Below the pieces are notes generated by a model that was not told the origin of the DNA, ran no database searches, and worked only from the letters and a program-made list of their open reading frames with translations. Shown piece by piece: positions 10,801 to 22,800 of a DNA stretch of 64,000 nt (the first letter of the stretch is position 1; every line of letters begins with the position of its first letter). This stretch comes from Bolinopsis microptera. Its lineage: Eukaryota; Ctenophora; Tentaculata; Lobata; Bolinopsidae. The translations under genes and the position numbers were made by a program. The stretch lies in the NCBI RefSeq assembly GCF_026151205.1, contig NC_087082.1:11044901-11108900 (forward strand), given 5' to 3'.

Positions 10801-13800
10801 CCGCTCCCCACCTGCGTCGTAAATCACGCCCTGATCTATCGTACAAGTATAACACTTTAGTCCGTAACCCTGTCAAAAATTAAGTACGTGTTAACGAAAT
10901 AAATATAAACCATACAATACAAGTGAAACATTATATAAAAATGTTTTAAACTAGCGCTAAACAGAGATAATCAGAAAGAAATTTCAAGGTCTTAAATATA
11001 ATTATGTAAATATACATCGAGTTTTCTAACCTTTTTCAATACAGACAGTAGAAGCAAGCACACAAACGCATTCATTTAGAAAAAATTCATTTAGTAGAAA
11101 ATGTGGAAAACCCTCACGGTCTGAGTTCATATCTACAGCGCTATGTCAGTGGAATACCTTCCCATATGTTGAACCGTAAATTTGATACTATAAATGATAA
11201 GCTCTTATCTCTCCGTGCACCCATTGTTTGCCAGTTACTAGCATTTACAAAAAAGGAGTACAGCTTCATAATATCCAGCTAGTATATTAGGAGGACAAAA
11301 GAAAAGCCCGGCAAAAAAGCTCATGATATCCTGATTTAAAAGCGGCTATTATTACCACAATATGTACCAGGTTATTTCTGTATCAACAGTTAATTCTGCT
11401 TATCTGTGGTGTTTTTCTGGAGAATACTTTACTGAAGAATGCGTTTTTATATTGGCTGATTATTAAATTATTTGTTCAGCCGTGCCCTTACATAATGTTA
11501 ATCTAATGTTAGATAGGACACAGCATAAAATCTGGATTACCTTACCTTACTTGGATTGGGCGACATCTGTCCGACAGCGACATCTGTCCGAAAGCTGAAT
11601 TAGGGATTTCGGACAGATGTCGCTGTCGGACAGGAGTCGTTTTTGGCGACATCTGTCCGAATTTGGATCATATTGTAATTTCGGTTCACATTCGTATTTC
11701 ACAAGCTCACAGGTAATCTCGTGACGTTCTAAAGCTGATGTGATCGCTTAAGATCTGATCCATCGATACGTGATTGACTAGTTGAGAACAGGATCGTGCT
11801 AGCCGTACCCTAACAAGCTGTCGATCACATCACAGGACATGAGTACATATAGGACAGCAGTATGGAGATCACTTATCGCAATCCACAATGGCAACCAATC
11901 TTCAGTTTATCCCTGGACGCAAACAAGGCTCGGACAACCCTGTCCTAAATGGCTTCAGATACGTCTTCGACAAGCGAAGAGACGACACCTCCTATTGGAA
12001 ATGTTCGGATTTCGAAAGGGTTGCAGAGCCCGCACCTTCAAATCCGCACCTAATCTCTTCCATCAGCTCTTCACAGTCCATGGCCTCTTCCCTGACGGCT
12101 GGCACCTCCCCCTCTTCTATGGACTCCTTCCTGGAAAAACGACGACCCTCTACCGCAACCTGTTCGAGGAGATAGACACCTGGGCTTCTGGGGGCTACCA
12201 ACCACAATCCATCCTCATGGACTACGAGCTCGCCATTCACAACGCAGTTGCTTCCGTGTGGCCCTCCACTACCAGACGAGGATGTAACTTCCACTACAAG
12301 AAAGCCCTCCTGAAGCATGTTAAGCAGACCAACATCTGGGAGGAGTACCTGACTCCAAACTCTCCTGTTCGGGATTTCTTCGCGATGACTGGAGCGATTG
12401 CCTACGTACCGGAGACTGACGTCCCTCGAATCTGGAGACACCTGAAGCCCCTCCTTCCTATAGACATGGCTGAGATTGCTTCATACTACGAAAACACTTG
12501 GATCGGGACATCAACCACCAATCCTAACTTCGCTCCCCACATGTGGAATCAACACGAAGCTGCACAGATGAGGATTCCTCGCTCATCCAACATCGCAGAA
12601 GGTTGGCATCACGGATTCCATTCAATGCTGTCCTGCTCGAAGCCCACAATTTGGAAGTTCCTTGATTGCCTTAAAGCAGAACAAGCCCTTACAGACGTGA
12701 AGAAAACCAAGAGAGACGGGCGGGAACTACCTGAGCCACGTGCACCCAAATGGATCCGTTATGATCGACAACTTCAGAGAATTGTAGATGATTACGACAA
12801 CTACAGCAACCCTATGGATTTCCTTAAAAGCTTAAAGCTATCGGAAATTTGACTTTGCTTTAGATTTGATTCTGTGATATTGTATTATATTGAATTAATT
12901 TATAATATTTAAATAACATTGAAACTATTGTTCAATTTATCGACATCAAATGAAAATAAACAGTAATAGTAAACTATGGCTCAGATCACATCTCAAATTG
13001 GACATGTTACGTATACAATTTAGCAAGTAACAGTTTAGATCATGTCTCTAATTGGAAATGTGTCGTATTGAAATCAGGTCACAATTTCGGACAGATGTCG
13101 TTTTTTTCTGGTACCCTGATTCGGACAGATGTCGCTGTCGGACAGATGTCGCTGTCGGACAGGAGTCGTGTTACCCCTTACTTGGTTATTCGACATCTGT
13201 CCGAATCAGGGTACCAGAAAAAAACGACATCTGTCCGAAATTGTGACCTGATTTCAATACGGCACATTTCCAATTAGAGACATGATCTAAACTGTTACTT
13301 GCTAAATTGTATACGTAACATGTCCAATTTGAGATATGATCTGAGCCATAGTTTACTACCACAGTTTATTTTAATTTGATGTCGATAAATTGGACAATAG
13401 TTTCAATGTTATTTAAATGTTATAAATTAATTCAATATAATACAATATCACAGAATCAAATCTAAAGCATAGTCAAATTTCCGATAGCTTTAAGGAACAG
13501 GTTGCGGTAGAGGGTCGTCGTTTTTCCAGGAAGGAGTCCATAGAAGAGGGGGAGGTTGCCAGCCGTCAGGGAAGAGGCCATGGACTGCGAAGAGCTGATG
13601 GAAGAGATTAGGTGCAGATTTGAAGGTACCGTCGACTACCCAATGCTCCGCGTCCACCATATGATTTGCGTTCTTAGGAGTCCCCCAAAGGAAAGATCAA
13701 CGAGTCCGTTCGTCCCATCCAGAGTCCCAGAGCATCATTGGTTCGTTGTCGGTAGAGAGGATGTAGTTTGCAGGAATGGAGAGCGTTTCCAGATCTCTCG

Positions 13801-16800
13801 GGTTAGAAGGGTGTCTGTTAGCTGCTTTTCTGCTTCTCTGTACCATTCTGTTGAGGGATGACAGCTGGCAGCCAAGCTTTGCTCTAGATTCGTAACCCAA
13901 TCCACCGACTGCTTCAGATACGAGGTATTTCGTACGTGGACGGTCGTTTCAGCATGGTGGACAGGGTGAGTGTGGTCAGGAGTAGGAGTGATCAGTTGTC
14001 TGTCCACGGTACGGATGCGGGCTCTGCAACCCTTTCGGAATTCCGAACATTTCCAGTAGGAGGTGTCGTTACTTCGCTTGTCGAAGACGTATCTGAAGCC
14101 ATTAAGGATAGGGTTCTCCGAGCCTTGTTTGCGTCCAGGGATAAACTGAAGATTGGTTGCCATTGTGGATTGCGATAAGTGATCTCCATACTGCTGTCCT
14201 ATATGTACTCATGTGATCGACAGCTTGTTAGGGTACGGCTAGCACGATCCTGTTCTCAACTAGTCAATCACGTATCGATGGATCAGATCTTAAGGGATCA
14301 CATCAGCTTTAGAACGTCACGAGATTACCTGTGAGCTTGTGAAATGCGAATGTGAACCTAAATTACAATATGATCCGAAATTCGGACAGATGTCGCCAAA
14401 AACGACTCCTGTCCGACAGCGACATCTGTCCGAAATCCCTAATTCAGCTTTCGGACAGATGTCGCTTTCGGACAGATGTCGCCCAATCAAATGAAAATAA
14501 ACAGTAATAGTAAACTATGGCTCAGATCACATCTCAAATTGGACATGTTACGTATACAATTTAGCAAGTAACAGTTTAGATCATGTCTCTAATTGGAAAT
14601 GTGTCGTATTGAAATCAGGTCACAATTTCGGACAGATGTCGTTTTTTTCTGGTACCCTGATTCGGACAGATGTCGCTGTCGGACAGATGTCGCTGTCGGG
14701 TAGGAGTCGTGTTACCCCTTACTTGGTTATTCGAGGACGATATCTTATCGATTTTATAACTTCATCTAGTCAGTGGTGCAACAAAGGGCCCCGCACACCC
14801 CGTACACTTCGTACACTTCGCACACCCCGTACACCCCGTACATCCCGTAACGCGAAGGAAATATTGGGGCGTCCAAAAAAGACCTAGCCTTATTTTAGGA
14901 CATAAGAAAATGTGTATAAGGGCGCCAAAACCTTTCGGGGGGGGGGGGGGGGGGGGGGGGGGAGAGAGGGAGAGAGGCGCCAGATGGTATTGTTACTCAC
15001 TGCATCCATTATTGTAGGCTTGATCAATGGTTCTTGAGAAATCACGTGATACATGATATTGTAGGAGATTATTTAAATTTAATAAAGTAAAATAGTGACT
15101 GGCTAGAAATTATTGTCGACCTGCCGGACCCGTAACTTGTTTCAGCATCTGATATATAATTTGAATTAAATTTTCATAAAATCAAAAAAACGATGTATTA
15201 CTTCTGTTTCCTGCGGAACCACTGATTGGACATTCTTATGTTTTGAAGGAGATCCTCAAAAATATTAAGCCGGTGAAAAGTATGATCGGCTAAAAATAAT
15301 GCGGTGAAATTGTTAATCAGGGAATAATTTAAACAGTAGTAGTAAACTAGCGATGGGGTTTCGATAGGATGTTACATTTACAGCCGTTTGCACCGACCCA
15401 ATTTAAGCCAACAAAGTAAATATTTTCAGACCAACAAATCGACTGGTGTAACAGAAACTTGGTCTCTCTTGAACCGGAGTGGTTATTCATCATTATCGAC
15501 CTTAATCACGTACAGTAAGTGTGTTGTTCTAGAGCTTAATCACATACAGTAAGTGTGTTGTTCTAGAGCTTAATCACGTACAGTAAGTGTGTCGTTCTAG
15601 AGCTTAATCACGTACTGTAAGTGTGTTGTTCTAGAGCTTAATCACGTACAGTAAGTATGTTGTTCTAGAGCTTAATCACGTACTGTAAGTGTGTTGTTCT
15701 AGAGCTTAATCACGTACAGTAAGTATGTTGTTCTAGAGCTTAATCACGTACTGTAAGTGTGTTGTTCTAGAGCTTAATCACGTACAGTAAGTATGTTGTT
15801 CTAGAGCTTAATCACGTACAGTAAGTATGTTGTTCTAGAGCTTAATCACATACAGTAAGTATGTTGTTCTAGAGCTTAATCACGTACAGTAAGTATGTTG
15901 TTCTAGAGCTTAATCACGTACAGTAAGTGTGTCGTTCTAGAGCTTAATCACGTACTGTAAGTGTGTTGTTCTAGAGCTTAATCACGTACAGTAAGTATGT
16001 TGTTCTAGAGCTTAATCACGTACAGTAAGTATGTTGTTCTAAACCTATTTTTTCTTTCTGCAAATTCCTTGTTTAATTGATTTTACACTTCAACTCTCAC
16101 CTAACGAAAAGTCACCCCTTAAACGAGGGACATGACAGCTCAGTAGGCTGTGCACTATTACTCAGTAGGCTGTGCACTATTACTCAGTAGGCTGTGCACT
16201 ATTACTCAGTAGGCTGTGCACTATTACTCAGTAGGCTGTGCACTATTACTCAGTAGGCTGTGCACTATTACTCAGTAGGCTGTGCACTATTACTCAGTAG
16301 GCTGTGCACTATTACTCAGTAGGCTGTGCACTATTACTCAGTAGGCTGTGCACTATTACTCGTGTATTACTGATCACATGTATATCTCAGTTACAGTAAC
16401 CCGGTGAGTCATGGTCGTAAGATATCCCTGGCTAGTCGGGCTGCTAGTGTTAAGAAACAGTGGGTCTCTCTCAGGGGTGTGGAGCCGTCCACTCTCAGCG
16501 TGTAAGTTCTGTTGTGTAAGTTTTGTTGGGTAAGTTCTGTTGTGTAAGTTTTGTTGTGTAAGTTCTGTTGTGTGAGTTTTGTTGTGTAAGTTCTGTTGTG
16601 TAAGTTCTGTTGTGTGAGTTCTGTTGTGTAAGTTCTGTTGTGTAAGTTCTGTTGTGTAAGTTCTGTTGTGTGAGTTCTGTTGTGTGAGTTCTGTTGTGTA
16701 AGTTCTGTTGTGTGAGTTCTGTTGTGTGAGTTCTGTTGTGTGAGTTCTGTTGTGTAATTTCTGTTGTGTGAGTTCTGTTGTGTAAGTTATGTTGTGTAAG

Positions 16801-19800
16801 TTCTGTTGTGTGAGTTCTGTTGTGTAAGTTCTGTTGTGTAAGTTCTGTTGTGTAAGTTCTGTTGTGTGAGTTTTGTTGTGTGAGTTCTGTTGTGTAAGTT
16901 CTGTTGTGTAAGTTCTGTTGTGTGAGATCTGTTGTGTGAGTTCTGTTGTGTAAGTTCTGTTGTGTAAGTTCTGTTGTGTAAGTTCTGTTGTGTAAGTTCT
17001 GTTGTGTAAGTTCTGTTGTGTAAGTTATGTTGTGTAAGTTCTGTTGTGTGAGTTCTGTTGTGTAAGTTCTGTTGTGTAAGTTCTGTTGTGTGAGTTCTGT
17101 TGTGTCAGTTTTTTTGAACCCATCACATTTTCATGACAACGATTTTGCTATATCGGAAAATGTATACTTTGTAGTAACTCACCTGTTAATTTGGTCTGAC
17201 TCCCTCTAACTTATATCAGTGAGTTCGAGATGTGGAAAGGTGGGGGAGGTAGGGGAGCAGAGGAAGTAGGAGCAGGGGTGGAGCGGGTGTCGGAATCAGA
17301 AAACGAAGAATCGGATATTTCAACTCCACATCCCTTGGAGTCCAAATCTGGAATTTTAGATGAGCTTCATAAAGAGCTTTGCCGAAAGGTCTGTCTATCA
17401 ACGTATTCTCTTAAAATAATCTCTGTAAACATGTTAAATTATGGGTAACTCTAGAGATCGTCCACATATTACATAAGACAGGGATTTAGAAAAGCTTTCG
17501 GTAGTGTAATTTCTAAACAATAGCTATGTATTAGACAGCTTACGGAGGGAGTTCGAGTCTACGGTACTAAATAAAATGGCTTCCGTAAAAACGGCTCCTT
17601 ACGTAAAAACGGCTCCTATAACTAATGATCCCCGATGTAACGTGTCTCGTCGCCTGTAGCAATATTTACCACCAGCACCGCTTGTTTCTTGTTTTTTTCC
17701 ACAGGTTTGTTGTCTGATTTCTGTCAGAAGCACTATTTCGTTGCGGTGGTTGCGGAATTATTTTCCGTGTGTTTTCTGCCTTCTTGTGTGTAATTGTGCA
17801 ATTCAAATGTGAAAAGCTGAGGGATCGCACAATTTGCAATATTTTGCCGCACCTAAATGGTACCTCTGATGTGTGTCTAGAGAAATTTTTACGACAGTGC
17901 AGTCTGGTTCGAAGGTCTATTTCTCACGGATCTTTTGTATCAGGCAGTTTGACCTGATTGTACGAGTCATTTGTTATATCCAAATAGGTCAAATTTGTGC
18001 AGAATAATTCAACTTTCTTTATATCTTCTTATTATCTATGAGAATCACTCTGACGTTGATAATTTATATTTAAAGATCTATTCACTATTGTAGATATGAC
18101 TTATGAATGAGATGTACATACCCTGTTTCATTTCATTCCTTACCAGTTAGGTACCTTATCTTAGCCTACTGGTATGGCTTCTGTTTAAACACGATATTCT
18201 ATGATCAATATTCAAAGGTCCCTTCAAAATTAAAAGATCCCTTACACTCCTGTACTCTGTTTCAGTGATCGCACAAACATAGATTTTTCATAATTGTCCT
18301 CAGAGTCGTACCGAGCTGTTAAGAGTAGATTACGGTACGTGATCAGGTGGTCACAAGAACAGCGGTCTGTGTGTCAGGTTCCTGACATCTGTTCCCTGTC
18401 TAGCTACTTTGAGGGTCATTCGTTTTGTGAGTTACAGAAATTATCATAGTCAGGCGTCACGAGACTAATTGTGTAGTTTCTGTTTATAGGACCACTTTTT
18501 AACTCCATCTGTCCTGTAATTACAGTGTTACTTCACAGTTTAGCTGTCTTGTTACTTCACGTTCCACAGCTGCCAGGAGTTACTTTATAGAACAAGGTTT
18601 AAGTTTGTTGTGCAATATTGTGCCATTAGTCCACCGCGACCGTACTGGGACACGTGGAGATATTATAGTTGCGTACTGAACCGCGCACCTCACTATGGAT
18701 ATAATGTTACATAACATTCCGTAGCGTGGTTGTTGTGATTGCTTTACCTCTCGTCGGTCCGATTGGTTTCTTCGACCAGCCTTTCCAGCGATCTGTTTGT
18801 AGGTTAATTTTATCTGATTATAAAGGAATTCTGAGTTTTATAAAGAACTTCAAATTGACCGCTCACGTGGTTATATAGACTGCACGTTACAATCAGTACG
18901 GTCTCAGTATTTGCTTGATCCATCTAAAAAAGCCGACTTCTCGTAATTTTCTTTGGTTGGTTGCTATTAAATACCGGTGACAATTTAATATCGTGTCTTT
19001 GGTGCGTGAACAAAGCAGATGTAAAGTATCCGAATTATTCATGGACAGGTGTTCGGGATTATGAATAACTGTTTGACACCTTTCATGTTACAACTCGGCA
19101 TTGAAACGTTGCGGCGCTCCGAGGTGTCACAACACCAACCCTCTCTAAATTATATTTATAGATCGTCACCATGACAGGGACAGTTGAAGTTTAAGTAAAG
19201 CTTGTTAGTGTTAGATTGAACAGGGCGGTTGTGAAGTTAGCGTGAACGTTTATACTCGGGTAACAATAGGATCTTGTTTTATTGATAAAGGGTGCCGAGT
19301 TGCATCCAGGTGTCTAAAACTACTGTCATATTTCACTTTCCATATATTTTGACAGTTGATGTCGTCTCCAAATTGGCGTTTATAATCGCTCGTTATTGTT
19401 GAAGAGGTTCATGCTCTGGTGCTTTCAGATATATTTATATTTGAGTCAGCCTTCTGAGTTCTGTCACTTTTATTGTATATTTGTGACAGGATGATTCAGA
19501 TTGCTTACCTTAGATTCTCCCAAAGCTGGTATTTATTTTATAGTTCATATTTCTATTGATATTTATGGATCTTGGAAGGTGTAACAACTGATTCGTCCAT
19601 AGACAGGTATCATTTGCCTCCATTGCATTTTGCATGGTATTTTCCTTTGTCTGGATCTATAATGTATGGTGCTTTGCTGTCGGTCCTAGTATTTTCACTC
19701 AATCTGTTCTATTCTGTTGATACATAAATGTTGCCTCAGTTTTAATTTTAGGCTAGCCGCATAGAATATGACTGTACTTTTACAATTTTTTAAAAGCATC

Positions 19801-22800
19801 TGCCACATGTACTTGTGAGTAACCGAAGGAATGTATATCTGAAGACACAGTGAATTAATCTTAAAGCATACTCCAAAGTTAAACTTTGCAACGCTTTTTT
19901 ACATATTACATTCAATATTCATAAGCAGGAACCCGTCTAACCCTAAAGTGGTGTCAAGACTCAAGAGACTAAAATAAATATTACCTATTTAATTCGCGTT
20001 TTTGACACCACTTGAGGGGCCACATTTTGGGCACTAAACTTCTTATTCCTTGACAAAATTTTTATTTTTACATGCTGATTTGAAGGCCATTAAAGTATTT
20101 GAACCAGTCAAAAAAGTTTAAGTTGTATATCTTTTTATATCGTCTCGCTTTATAAATGTTAGATAATTGAACAATTATTATTTAGTTAAATTGTAATATC
20201 AACTTTCTAAACCTTATATCAATTATACCCAATAGATCCATTACAACCGTAAGAAATATGTACAACTTCTCTTTAATGGGAACTGTTACCACCACTGACC
20301 CTAACTTTCCTCAACCGGTGAGATCACTCGACATCGTCTACGGCACTGTCTACATTATGGGCGGAGTTCTTGGTCTCCTCGGTAACTTCCTCAGCCACCT
20401 CTTCTTCAGGAGCAAGTCACGTGACCTCAGCAGCATCCTCTACCAGCTGATAACGCTGACTGACTTCCTCATCAGCTCTCTTATCCTCCCGTGCGGGGTG
20501 TGTTTCCTCCGGGGCCGAGATCCGGGATTCTACAGCGATCCGGTGTTCTGCAAGATGTGGTCAATATTGTGGTACATGGCAGCTCGGCTGAGTGTGTTTC
20601 TGGTGGTGGTGTTGACTGTCTCCAGAACCGTGTCCATCATCAGACCCCTCAGGGCCGTTTCTCAGAAGTGGGTTATCTTCAGTATCGCCGTCTACTTTAC
20701 CTATCTCCTCTTGCAGTTCACTGCGTATCTCCTGATGAAAGGGATTTCTGTGCAATTTAGTTCGCCGAGAGGAAATTGTGCGATCTTGATTGATTCAGAT
20801 ATAGACATGTCAAATGTTATTCGCTTGCTGGAGGCATCTATGGTTATCGCGATTTGGTGCCCTGTCTTCATCGTTATCATCAATAGTGCCATCTCAACCT
20901 GGGCGCTTTGTCTAAAAAAGCACTTTCTGGACACGAGAAAATCCCGAATAGGACAGATCAAACTACGAGCCTCTATGACGATATTGATGTTTGGACTGGT
21001 TTATCTGATCTTTAACGTTCCCCTAGCTGTATATCAGATCCTTCAAACAATTGACATTAACCTCCTCTCGTGGGACCACGGTAACGAGTATTTCAACTAC
21101 TTTGGTGTGTTTTGTGCGTCAGGATGTGTCATCCTTAATGCTGCTGTGAACCCGTTTTTGTACTACTGGAGAATGGACAGGTTCAAAGAGTTTCTACTGG
21201 ACAAAGATTATAATCCTCGCCTGTCACGGCTGATAACAACTAGGCTTCATAATCGGGATGATAGGGAACTTACTGAAGTTTGATAATGACAATGTGGATA
21301 CTAATCGTGTATTTTTACAAACTATTTGTCCTTTCTCTAAAATGTTTCTTTGTTACTAAAAAATAATGAATATTCGATTTGATGTCAAACTGTTTATCTT
21401 TTCATTTGTAGTCCTTATTATCCTCTATTTCATTCGTCAACAATCAACATACAAAAAGTTGACATAATTGAAACACTTTTGGCGGCAACTCAATGTCTCC
21501 TGTCAACCTCCAGTCATTCACAGATGACCTCAATGAAGTGTTGTGATGGCGCCTACAAACTACATCCCCCATTTCATAAATTTCCGATGAATATTTCAAT
21601 GATTTATTTATTCCTCGTCGCTAAATAATTAATCTCCACAGTCTCTGGAGATTGATAAGAGTGCGAGTTTACGGGAGATGAGAGCTCTGAAGGACCTGTC
21701 CAGTGTTAACCAGACGTTGAATCAAAACAGGAGGAGGATTGGGTCTGTGCCAAACAGGAACATTTGCAACACTATTAGAATTATCAACGTTTCTAACAAC
21801 AGGATTACTTCCATCGAACGATTAGGTACTGTGGACAGATATCAGCAGATAAGTAATTATCACAAGTTGGCCCTATTTACCCTTATAGTTTTAACGGGAA
21901 AATGCTAGGGTTTGCGGATATTTTGGTAATTTTGATTAATAACCTGGCTGTGGGCCATTTCAATGAAATGTTGTCAAAAATATGCCGCCTTGCCAGGAAC
22001 CAACACTTGCTACAAATTAAAGATTGATATCAGATTTAGTTTTCAAGGTTCACTGGGAAAATTTCCTATTATGGTCTTCGAAAACGTCGTCCATCAGTTT
22101 CGGGGAAACAATATTACACGCTAGAAAACATTTAAAAACCCAAAGATTTTGTCGAATTACGGCAGACAAGCCCAAGGTCAAAACAAGCCCTACCAGTATT
22201 TTTGACCAGCGCAGGAATCTAAACTAGCTATTTGTGCGTGAAATAATAAAATTCATTTAAGAATAACGTGTCTGCATCACGATTCGCGTCTCATAAGCAC
22301 CTCCAATTGCTCCCTTCATCGCTCTACTCGTGTTCCAGGAAGCTGCAAACCCATTATGATGAAGTTGGGGGACGTAACAGAGCTGAACTTTAACCACAAC
22401 CAACTGAGGTCTATCCCTAGTACGTTTGGGAAGTATCTCCGGAGTGTTCGGGTACTGGACCTGTCCTATAACAGACTCACTTCCTTCCCTGTCTGTGTGC
22501 TTAACATGCCTCTTGTTGCACTCAACATATCTGATAACGAGGTGTGTTATTTAGGTTTATTAATTACTGGGTTAATTAACGGTTAATTAGGTGCAATGAT
22601 AGATCACTAAACTCTGAATTTTACTTAATTTCTGACGACTAGTAAACGTATGACCGTTAACTAATAAAAGGTTTGGAATTGTAGTGGTTTGAGGAATCAC
22701 ACCAGATTTTCCGGTCAGATTTCGACTGGAGCGCAGCCTACTCACGAGGAAAAGGGACACGAATCCGATGACCCGTTTTGTCCCAGTCTCAAATCTCTAG

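Larger units (their letters stand above)
8404..15429 (+). other. LRRK intron 12 (7 kb) with nested gene and transposons
   Basis: It joins the phase 1 end of exon 12 to the phase 1 start of exon 13. It contains an antisense three-finger membrane protein gene (9267-11075) and a FLYWCH/MULE palindrome (11554-14735). The remaining parts (8404-9266, 11076-11553, 14736-15429) hold no gene that I can support. A short cacaccccgta/cacttcgta repeat lies at about 14795-14850 and a G homopolymer at about 14938-14962. Confidence 0.6.
15430..17388 (+). other. LRRK: LRRK linker exons 13-15 (between ANK and LRR)
   Basis: Exon 13 gives IDWCNRNLVSLEPEWLFII. Exon 14 gives NPVSHGRKISLASRAASVKK, with RKxS and SRxxS sites like the 14-3-3 docking serines (S910/S935) that LRRK2 carries in the same place. 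Exon 15 is Gly-rich, then acidic (SESENEESD). Exon 14 has two acceptors 6 nt apart (16390 and 16396) that are both in frame. Introns 13 and 14 consist almost wholly of minisatellites that start at the donors. Confidence 0.75.

Noticed and set aside
11992-12441. 149-codon minus-strand ORF
   Set aside because: Antisense of the MULE transposase coding region.
10395-17107. CRISPR-like arrays
   Set aside because: The repeats are head-to-tail minisatellites without unique spacers, in an animal genome.
17550-17575. Possible tRNA T-loop (gttcgagtct)
   Set aside because: No matching acceptor stem or A box found around it.
22682-22718. Earlier acceptor for LRRK exon 18
   Set aside because: It would read into a stop in the phase set by exon 17; the AG at 22717-22718 keeps the LRR frame.
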